Made by a program: the position numbers and the translations under genes
Shown here: positions 43,148-50,181 of the stretch, piece by piece
How positions within the stretch are numbered: the stretch's first letter is position 1
Layout of the letters: each line of letters starts with the position of its first letter
From: an uncultured Bacteroides sp.
GTDB taxonomy: Bacteria; Bacteroidota; Bacteroidia; Bacteroidales; Bacteroidaceae
Direction of reading: 5' to 3'
DNA length: 64,000 nucleotides
NCBI RefSeq assembly: GCF_905207245.1
Contig: NZ_CAJLKP010000007.1
Span: forward strand, 1 to 64,000
The notes under the pieces: model-generated
Database searches by the model: none
The model's input: the letters and a program-made list of their open reading frames with translations, nothing else
Told to the model about the DNA's origin: nothing

Positions 43148-44128
43148 ATGAAAACAATTTTCACTCAACAGACAACGAAGGTAAAACAACTGGCCGACCT
43201 CATTAGCCAGGACATCTCTATGGGGCGCTATAAGACGGATGCCGCCCTGCCTTCCATCAATCAGTTGAGCCATGATTATAAAGTTTCCCGCGACACGGTG
43301 TTCAAGGCATTTATCGACCTGAAAGAGCGGGGAATTATAGACTCTACGCCAGGTAAAGGCTATTATGTAGTCAATCGCCAGAAGAATATCCTGTTCCTGC
43401 TCGATGAATATTCCCCTTTCAAGGACACACTCTATAACAGCTTCGTCCGCCGCCTTTCTGCTCAATATAAGGTGGATCTTTGGTTCCATCAGTACAATGA
43501 ATCATTATTCAACGCCTTGCTTCGCGATTCCATAGGGCGGTATAATAAGTACGTTGTAATGAACTTCGACAATGAAAAATTCTCTTCATATCTCTATAAG
43601 ATAGATACTTCCCGATTGTTGCTGCTTGATTTCGGTCGGTTTGATAAACGGGAGTATTCCTACATCTGTCAGGACTTTGGCGAGGCTTTCTATGGGGCAA
43701 TGTCGCAATTGTCCGATAGGTTGCAACGCTATCATCGGCTTATTCTTTTTCTGCCGAAAGAGAGCAAGCATCCCAAAGAGACATGCGACTATTTCAAGAA
43801 GTACTGTACAGATAATCGTCTGGATTATGCCGTTATAGAAACGATGGATGAACAGGAGGTACGTGCAGGAGAAGTTTACATTGCCATTCGGCAGGTGGAT
43901 GTTGTGGAGATTGTGAAAAGAAGCCATGTCGCAGGATTGACGTGTGGAGAGGATTTTGGTCTGATAGCCTACAACGATACCCCTGCTTACGAAGTGATTG
44001 ACAAAGGCATTACAGCTATGAGCGTAGACTGGAGAGAGATGGGGACCATGACGGCAGACTTTATCCTGACAGGTAAACCCGTGCAAGTGTATCTGCCGAC
44101 AAAAATTCATTTAAGAGGTTCTTTATAG
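43148..44128 (+). CDS. fucR: GntR-family regulator of fucose utilisation
   Basis: A 326-residue regulator. Residues about 8-77 form the GntR winged helix (KTDAALPSINQLSHDYKVSRDTVFKAFIDLKERGIIDSTPGKGYYV in content), and the rest is a periplasmic-binding-like sugar sensor domain of the LacI/GalR type (SRLLLLDFGRFDKREY, EDFGLIAYNDTPAYEVI). This composite is that of FucR of Bacteroides, which senses fucose in the cell and represses fuc genes. It precedes the fuc operon, separated by 70 bp that hold a shared direct repeat. Confidence 0.88.
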   Translation: MKTIFTQQTTKVKQLADLISQDISMGRYKTDAALPSINQLSHDYKVSRDTVFKAFIDLKERGIIDSTPGKGYYVVNRQKNILFLLDEYSPFKDTLYNSFVRRLSAQYKVDLWFHQYNESLFNALLRDSIGRYNKYVVMNFDNEKFSSYLYKIDTSRLLLLDFGRFDKREYSYICQDFGEAFYGAMSQLSDRLQRYHRLILFLPKESKHPKETCDYFKKYCTDNRLDYAVIETMDEQEVRAGEVYIAIRQVDVVEIVKRSHVAGLTCGEDFGLIAYNDTPAYEVIDKGITAMSVDWREMGTMTADFILTGKPVQVYLPTKIHLRGSL

Positions 44129-44148
44129 CCTTTTTTATGGAATGCTTT

Positions 44149-44168
44149 CAGCATAGTTCAGCATAGAT
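44149..44168 (+). promoter_or_regulatory. Candidate FucR operator upstream of fucI
   Basis: Tandem CAGCATAGTT and CAGCATAGAT, 18 of 20 identical to the site at 43089. It lies 30 bp before the fucI start. The 10-bp period is one helical turn, as expected for a dimer of a winged-helix regulator. Confidence 0.6.
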
Positions 44169-44198
44169 GAAGTATTATTAACCCAATAAAATAAGAGT

Positions 44199-45971
44199 AT
44201 GAAAAAGTATCCGAAAATCGGGATTCGTCCCACCATTGATGGCCGCCAGGGTGGTGTGCGCGAGAGTCTTGAAGAAAAGACTATGAATTTGGCTAAAGCA
44301 GTAGCCGAATTGATCACCAATAATTTGAAGAACGGTGACGGAAGTCCCGTGGAATGTGTGATTGCAGATAGTACCATCGGACGCGTAGCGGAAAGTGCAG
44401 CCTGTGCCGAGAAGTTTGAGCGCGAAGGGGTAGGTTCTACCATTACGGTGACTTCCTGCTGGTGCTATGGTGCTGAGACGATGGACATGAATCCGCAGTA
44501 TCCGAAAGCTGTTTGGGGCTTTAATGGTACGGAGCGTCCGGGAGCGGTGTATCTGGCTGCCGTGTTGGCGGGACATGCACAGAAAGGTTTGCCTGCATTC
44601 GGTATTTATGGCCGCGATGTGCAGGATTTGGATGATAATTCTATCCCTGCTGATGTGGCTGAGAAACTTTTGCGTTTTGCCCGTGCCGCACAGGCGGTGG
44701 CAACCATGAGGGGAAAATCTTACCTGTCAATGGGCAGCGTTTCCATGGGTATCGCAGGTTCTATTGTCAATCCCGATTTCTTCCAGGAATATCTGGGCAT
44801 TCGTTGCGAATCTGTTGACCTGACTGAAATCATCCGCCGTATGACCGAAGGTATTTATGATAAGGAAGAGTTTGCTAAAGCGATGGCATGGACAGAGAAG
44901 TATTGCAAGAAGAATGAAGGCAAGGATTTCAATCTTCCCGCTAAGACCAAGACCCGCGAACAGAAGGATGAAGACTGGGAATTCATTGTAAAGATGACCA
45001 TCATCATGCGCGACCTGATGCAAGGTAATCCGAAGCTGCGTGAGATGGGCTTCAAAGAAGAAGCACTTGGACATAATGCCATTGCCGCCGGTTTTCAGGG
45101 ACAGCGCCAGTGGACAGATTTTTATCCGAATGGCGACTACTCCGAAGCTTTACTCAACACTTCATTCGACTGGAATGGTATCCGTGAGGCCTATGTGGTG
45201 GCTACTGAAAACGATGCTTGCAATGGTGTGGCCATGCTTTTCGGTCATTTGCTGACGAACCGTGCCCAAATCTTCTCGGATGTGCGTACGTATTGGAGTC
45301 CCGAGGCTGTGAAACGCGTTACAGGTAAAGAACTTACCGGTATGGCTGCCAATGGTATCATTCACTTGATTAACTCCGGTGCCACTACTTTGGACGGTAC
45401 AGGTCAGCAAACAAATGCACAAGGTGAGCCTGTGATGAAACCTCATTGGGAAATTTCGGAAGCCGAGATGGAAAAATGCCTGGAAGCAACTACTTGGTAT
45501 CCTGCCAATCGTGACTATTTCCGTGGCGGTGGTTTCTCTTCCAACTTCCTGTCTAAAGGCGGCATGCCTGTAACGATGAGCCGTCTGAATCTTGTGAAAG
45601 GTCTCGGTCCCGTGCTCCAGATTGCAGAAGGATGGACGGTGGAGATTGAACCGGAAGTTCACAAGCTGCTCGATGAACGTACGGACCGTACCTGGCCTAC
45701 GACTTGGTTTGTGCCCCGCTTGTGCGACAAACCGGCATTTGAAGATGTATATTCGGTGATGAACAACTGGGGAGCCAATCATGGTGCTATTAGTTATGGA
45801 CATATTGGTCAGGATTTGATTACATTGGCTTCTATGCTTCGCATCCCGGTTTGTATGCACAATGTGGATGAGAAGAAGATTTTCCGTCCGGCTGCATGGA
45901 ATGCGTTTGGTATGGATAAGGAAGGGGCGGATTATCGCGCTTGCACAACTTATGGTCCGATTTATAAATAA
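44199..45971 (+). CDS. fucI: L-fucose isomerase
   Basis: Converts L-fucose to L-fuculose with Mn2+. The 590-residue length is normal. The family start IGIRPTIDGRQGGVRESLE is present, as are WGFNGTERPGAVYLAAVLAG and the C-terminal block NNWGANHGAISYGHIGQDLI. It is first in the operon with aldolase, kinase, mutarotase and permease, so the assignment to fucose rather than arabinose is strong. Cytoplasmic. Confidence 0.97.
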   Translation: MKKYPKIGIRPTIDGRQGGVRESLEEKTMNLAKAVAELITNNLKNGDGSPVECVIADSTIGRVAESAACAEKFEREGVGSTITVTSCWCYGAETMDMNPQYPKAVWGFNGTERPGAVYLAAVLAGHAQKGLPAFGIYGRDVQDLDDNSIPADVAEKLLRFARAAQAVATMRGKSYLSMGSVSMGIAGSIVNPDFFQEYLGIRCESVDLTEIIRRMTEGIYDKEEFAKAMAWTEKYCKKNEGKDFNLPAKTKTREQKDEDWEFIVKMTIIMRDLMQGNPKLREMGFKEEALGHNAIAAGFQGQRQWTDFYPNGDYSEALLNTSFDWNGIREAYVVATENDACNGVAMLFGHLLTNRAQIFSDVRTYWSPEAVKRVTGKELTGMAANGIIHLINSGATTLDGTGQQTNAQGEPVMKPHWEISEAEMEKCLEATTWYPANRDYFRGGGFSSNFLSKGGMPVTMSRLNLVKGLGPVLQIAEGWTVEIEPEVHKLLDERTDRTWPTTWFVPRLCDKPAFEDVYSVMNNWGANHGAISYGHIGQDLITLASMLRIPVCMHNVDEKKIFRPAAWNAFGMDKEGADYRACTTYGPIYK

Positions 45972-45990
45972 ACATTGAAATAACAGAAAC

Positions 45991-46629
45991 ATGATAACTA
46001 ACGAACAGATAGAACAATTCATTGCCCAGGCGCATCGGGTAGGAGATGCCGGATTGACAATTTGCAGTAGTGGCAATATTTCCTGGCGCATTGGCGACGA
46101 GGTTTTGCTTTCGGGCACAGGCTCATGGGTACCTTCCCTTCCGAAAGAGAAAGTGGCCGTTTGCCGCCTTTCCACCGGAGAAGTGCTGAATGGGGTGAAA
46201 CCTTCCATGGAGAGCGGTTTCCACCTCGGTGTATTGCGTGAACGTCCCGATGTGAATGTAGTCCTGCATTTTCAGTCGCACTATGCTACGGCTGTGGCTT
46301 GCATGAAGAATCGTCCCACGAACTTCAATGTGACAGCAGAGGTACCTTGCCATGTGGGAAGTGAAATTCCGGTAGTGCCTTATTTTCGTCCTGGGTCGAA
46401 AGAGCTGGCGCAGGGAGTGATTGACGCTTTGAAAGGCCATAATTCCGTCTTGTTGCTGAAACACGGGCAAGTGGTATGCGGAAAGGATTTTGACCAAGCC
46501 TTTGAGCGTGCCATGTTCTTTGAGATGGCGTGTCGCATCATCATCCAGTCCGGAGGCGACTACACGGTGCTTACTCCCGAAGAGATAGATGATCTTGAAA
46601 CGTACATCTTAGGGAAGAAAACCAAATGA
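45991..46629 (+). CDS. fucA: L-fuculose-1-phosphate aldolase
   Basis: Class II Zn aldolase that splits fuculose-1-phosphate to dihydroxyacetone phosphate and lactaldehyde. The 212-residue protein has the zinc histidines in VVLHFQSHYATA and LLKHGQVVCG, and the acid Glu in KPSMESGFHLG. GLTICSSGNISWR is the phosphate-binding loop. It starts 19 bp after fucI and overlaps the kinase start by four bases. Lactaldehyde would be handled by enzymes outside this window. Confidence 0.93.
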   Translation: MITNEQIEQFIAQAHRVGDAGLTICSSGNISWRIGDEVLLSGTGSWVPSLPKEKVAVCRLSTGEVLNGVKPSMESGFHLGVLRERPDVNVVLHFQSHYATAVACMKNRPTNFNVTAEVPCHVGSEIPVVPYFRPGSKELAQGVIDALKGHNSVLLLKHGQVVCGKDFDQAFERAMFFEMACRIIIQSGGDYTVLTPEEIDDLETYILGKKTK

Positions 46630-48044
46630 TGAATACCTATCTGGCAGTAGATTTTGGAGGTGGAAGCGGTCGTGTGATGGCCGGTTCCACCTGCCAGGGT
46701 ACGCTGAAGCTGGAAGAGGTGTACCGTTTTCCGAACCGCCAGGTGCGGATGGGCAATCATGTGTATTGGGATTTCCTTGCCTTGTTCGACGAGATGAAGA
46801 ATGGGCTTCGGCAGGCTGTGCGCAAAGGGTATCATATCAGAAGCATCGGTATTGATACCTGGGGTGTGGATTTTGCTTTAATAGATAGGAATGGAAATCT
46901 GTTGGGAAATCCAGTTTGCTATCGTGATTCGCGGACGGATGGTTTGCCGGAAGAATTTTTTGATACTTCGGATCTGAATTCTCCGTGTATGGATGCTAAT
47001 GTTTTCAGAAACTATCCTGGTGGTAATCTTTCCCGTCATTATTCCGAAGCGGGGATACAAGTAATGTCTATCAATACGCTCTTTCAACTCTACAGTATGA
47101 AGAAGAACAATGATGTGCAGTTGGAAGTGGCGGACCGCCTTTTGTTCATGCCCGATCTTTTCAGTTTCTTCCTGACCGGGGTGGCGAACAATGAGTATTG
47201 CATTGCCTCTACCTCCGAATTGCTTGATGCCCGTAGCCGTACCTGGAACTGGGAGTTAATTCGCCGTTTAGGAGTGCCGGAACATCTTTTTGGTGATATT
47301 GTGATGCCAGGCACCGTGCGCGGCAAGCTGAAACCGGAGATTGCCGAAGAAATCGGTTTTACGGAAGAAGTGGATGTGATTGCTGTCGGTTCTCACGATA
47401 CGGCAAGCGCCGTTTTTGCTATTCCTGAGACGCAAGTGGATAAATCGCGTTGTGCATTCCTCAGTTCGGGAACCTGGTCTTTGCTGGGGGTGGAACTGGA
47501 CGAGCCCATTCTCACGGAAGAAGCTCGGATATGCGGTTTCACCAACGAGGGTGGAGTAGGCGGAAAGATCCGTTTTCTCCAGAATATCACCGGCTTGTGG
47601 ATACTTCAGCGTCTCATGGCACAATGGAAAGAGAGGGGCGAGGAGTGTACTTATGATGTATTGCTTTCTGCTGCTGAAAGTGCGGATATTTCTTCGGTTA
47701 TTGATGTGGACAATAAAGTATTTCAGAATCCGGCTGATATGGAAGCTACCATAGCTGATTACTGTCGTGAACATCAGTTACCCATTCCTGTCACTTCGGG
47801 TGAGTACGTGCGTTGTGTACTTCAATCACTTGCCCAACGTTATAAACGGGCCATTGAGCAACTGAACCGCTTGCTTCCGTCTCCAATAGAGCAACTGAAT
47901 ATTATCGGCGGTGGGGGGCGCAATGCATTGCTGAATCGTCTGACTGCCGATGCACTGGGCATTCCTGTCATCGCCGGACCTGTGGAGGCTACTGCTATCG
48001 GAAATATTCTGGTGCAAGCCAGGACTTTTTTAAATGAAGAATGA
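46626..48044 (+). CDS. fucK: L-fuculokinase (rhamnulokinase-like FGGY kinase)
   Basis: Phosphorylates L-fuculose. The 472-residue protein begins with the FGGY phosphate loop (VDFGGGSGRVMAG) and has SHDTASAVFAIP and the adenosine motif IIGGGGRNALLN. It is closer in sequence pattern to RhaB than to E. coli FucK, which is usual for Bacteroides, so the substrate assignment rests on the operon. Its last residues FLNEE and the TGA stop are made by the repeat element that follows. Confidence 0.9.
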   Translation: MMNTYLAVDFGGGSGRVMAGSTCQGTLKLEEVYRFPNRQVRMGNHVYWDFLALFDEMKNGLRQAVRKGYHIRSIGIDTWGVDFALIDRNGNLLGNPVCYRDSRTDGLPEEFFDTSDLNSPCMDANVFRNYPGGNLSRHYSEAGIQVMSINTLFQLYSMKKNNDVQLEVADRLLFMPDLFSFFLTGVANNEYCIASTSELLDARSRTWNWELIRRLGVPEHLFGDIVMPGTVRGKLKPEIAEEIGFTEEVDVIAVGSHDTASAVFAIPETQVDKSRCAFLSSGTWSLLGVELDEPILTEEARICGFTNEGGVGGKIRFLQNITGLWILQRLMAQWKERGEECTYDVLLSAAESADISSVIDVDNKVFQNPADMEATIADYCREHQLPIPVTSGEYVRCVLQSLAQRYKRAIEQLNRLLPSPIEQLNIIGGGGRNALLNRLTADALGIPVIAGPVEATAIGNILVQARTFLNEE

Positions 48045-48127
48045 GAAATGAAGAATGAAGAATTTCCTTTCGGCATGCTTTTACAGCGCAGCAAAATTCT
48101 TCATTCTTCATTTCTCATTCTTCATTT
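48035..48127. repeat. Palindromic element, GAAGAATGAA family, at the fucK stop
   Basis: AATGAAGAATGAGAAATGAA and GAATGAAGAATTT lead to the core at 48063-48092 (CCTTTCGGCATGC, TTTTACAGCGCAGC) and inverse words ATTCTTCATTCTTCATTTC and TCATTCTTCATTTA. The first two units code for the C-terminus and stop of fucK. This copy is the closest intergenic relative of the split element in carA. Confidence 0.9.
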
Positions 48128-48160
48128 AAATTGGTTTATTTGCATTTTAATAAAATAACT

Positions 48161-48550
48161 ATGGACACATCAATCAAACGTTATCCTGCCAAAGAGCATC
48201 ATCAACCTGTGGAGCGCATCTGCCGGACACTGGAACTTCGTGACGACCCGGAACTGATAGCCGAATATCGTCGTCGTCACAGCCAGACAGCCATCTGGCC
48301 CGAAATACCTGCCGGTATCCGTGAAGCAGGTATTCTGGAAATGGAAATCTATCTGTTAGGCACCCGCCTGTTTATGATTGTCGAAGTGCCTGTGGGCTTC
48401 GACTGGGATACGGCTATGGAACGCCTTGCCTCCCTGCCGCGACAACAGGAATGGGAAGACTATATGGCCATCTTCCAGCTTGTGAAACCCGGTTCCACTG
48501 CCGCCGAGAAATGGCAGCCGATGGAACGAATTTTCCACTTATATGACTAA
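48161..48550 (+). CDS. L-fucose/L-rhamnose mutarotase family protein
   Basis: A 129-residue protein of the L-rhamnose mutarotase fold (dimeric alpha/beta-barrel). I use the ATG at 48161; the frame is open ten codons further but in repeat-flank sequence. EYRRRHSQTAIWPEIPAGIREAGI matches the family block with its catalytic His. It should speed interconversion of fucose anomers for uptake or isomerisation. The equivalent in B. thetaiotaomicron fuc operon lies in the same place between kinase and permease (memory). Confidence 0.82.
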   Translation: MDTSIKRYPAKEHHQPVERICRTLELRDDPELIAEYRRRHSQTAIWPEIPAGIREAGILEMEIYLLGTRLFMIVEVPVGFDWDTAMERLASLPRQQEWEDYMAIFQLVKPGSTAAEKWQPMERIFHLYD

Positions 48551-48571
48551 CTGACAAAAGACAGAAATACC

Positions 48572-49894
48572 ATGAACAACACCAAGAAAACCAGTATTAT
48601 CAGCAAAGACGGAGTAAGTTATCTCATTCCGTTCATACTTATCACCAGTTGCTTCGCCTTGTGGGGCTTTGCCAACGACATCACTAATCCGATGGTGAAA
48701 GCCTTCTCCAAAATCTTCCGTATGAGTGTCACTGACGGGGCATTGGTGCAGGTGGCTTTCTATGGCGGATATTTCGCTATGGCATTTCCGGCGGCAATCT
48801 TCATCCGCAGGTATTCCTATAAGGCGGGTGTGTTGCTGGGATTGGGACTGTATGCCATAGGTGCATTCCTGTTCTATCCTGCTATGTTAACGGGGAATTA
48901 TTATCCTTTTCTCATAGCTTATTTCATCTTGACGTGCGGCTTGTCGTTTCTGGAGACGAGTTGTAATCCTTACATCCTCTCTATGGGTGATGAGGCTACC
49001 TCTACCCGCCGCCTGAATCTGGCACAGTCTTTCAATCCGATGGGTTCGTTGCTGGGTATGTATGTGGCTATGAATTTCATTCAGAACCGTCTCAATCCGA
49101 TGGATACGGTAGAACGCAGTCAACTTTCGGATACGGAATTTGCGGCTGTACGCGATTCTGATTTGATGGTATTGATTGCTCCTTATCTCATCATCGGGCT
49201 TGTAATTCTGGCCATGTTGCTCGTAATCCGAATGGTGAAGATGCCGAAGAATGGCGACCAGTCTCATGGCATCAACTTCCTGCCTACATTGAAGCGGATA
49301 TTCATGATACACCATTACCGTGAAGGAGTAATTGCCCAATTCTTTTATGTAGGAGCGCAAATTATGTGCTGGACATTCGTTATCCAGTACGGCACCCGCT
49401 TGTTTATGTCGCAAGGTATGGAAGAAAAGGCGGCGGAAGTTCTTTCACAACAGTATAATATCATTGCTATGGTTATCTTCTGTGCCAGTCGCTTCATTTG
49501 TACGTTTATTCTGCGATACCTCAGCCCGGGACTATTATTGAAAGTGTTGGCTATTGTCGCCTGTTTGTTTACTGCCGGAGTAATCGGTTTCCAAAATATC
49601 TGGGGCATGTATTGTCTGGTGGGCGTATCTGCCTGTATGTCTCTGATGTTTCCCACAATTTACGGTATCGCTTTGCAGGGATTGGGTGATGATGCCAAAT
49701 TCGGTGCTGCTGGATTGATTATGGCTATTCTGGGAGGTTCGGTGTTGCCGCCACTCCAAGCCAGTATCATTGATTGCCATACATTGCTGGGCATGCCTGC
49801 CGTGAACCTCTCATTCATCCTTCCGTTCATCTGTTTCGTGGTGATTGTCGTCTACGGGCACCGGTCGTATTGCAGGGAAAAAAGAAAATTGTAA
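48572..49894 (+). CDS. fucP: L-fucose:H+ symporter
   Basis: MFS transporter of the FucP family, 440 residues with 12 predicted helices. SCFALWGFANDITNPMVKAFSKIF and LTCGLSFLETSCNPYI are signature blocks of the family, with the Glu of helix 4 and Asp46-type residue in place for proton and sugar binding. It is the last gene of the fuc operon; an AATGCCACACTT element follows 36 bp downstream. Confidence 0.94.
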   Translation: MNNTKKTSIISKDGVSYLIPFILITSCFALWGFANDITNPMVKAFSKIFRMSVTDGALVQVAFYGGYFAMAFPAAIFIRRYSYKAGVLLGLGLYAIGAFLFYPAMLTGNYYPFLIAYFILTCGLSFLETSCNPYILSMGDEATSTRRLNLAQSFNPMGSLLGMYVAMNFIQNRLNPMDTVERSQLSDTEFAAVRDSDLMVLIAPYLIIGLVILAMLLVIRMVKMPKNGDQSHGINFLPTLKRIFMIHHYREGVIAQFFYVGAQIMCWTFVIQYGTRLFMSQGMEEKAAEVLSQQYNIIAMVIFCASRFICTFILRYLSPGLLLKVLAIVACLFTAGVIGFQNIWGMYCLVGVSACMSLMFPTIYGIALQGLGDDAKFGAAGLIMAILGGSVLPPLQASIIDCHTLLGMPAVNLSFILPFICFVVIVVYGHRSYCREKRKL

Positions 49895-49930
49895 ATCACA
49901 TCTTTTATCTGCTGTGGAATCATGTAGACA

Positions 49931-50034
49931 AATGCCACATCTGAACGGGCGGAATGCCACACTTTATCATCCGGAATACCACACTTCAAGTGTTGTCAAG
50001 TGTGGCATTCCGGATGATAAAGTGTGGCATTTGG
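49931..50034. repeat. Palindromic element, AATGCCACACTT family, after fucP
   Basis: Forward units at 49931, 49953 and 49975 have an exact 22-bp period (AATGCCACATCT, AATGCCACACTT, AATACCACACTT) and are followed by two inverted units. The inner 34-bp arms match at 33 of 34 positions, including the 10 bp of variable sequence between units, with an 11-bp loop. Confidence 0.9.
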
Positions 50035-50098
50035 AGTAAAGAGCTAAGCCCCTGTTCCTTTACATTTCTGCGTTCAGAATAATAAAAATTAAACAAGT

Positions 50099-50131
50099 TT
50101 TGTTTTTTATCTACTTTTTTCATTACTTTTG
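50099..50131 (+). promoter_or_regulatory. Promoter of the hybrid sensor kinase gene
   Basis: TTTG at 50099-50102 and TACTTTTG at 50124-50131, 21 bp apart, fit the Bacteroides consensus, 50 bp before the ATG. Confidence 0.7.
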
Positions 50132-50181
50132 CAATGCGGGAATAAATCATTTCTACAAGACATAAAATATTTCCAACACAG

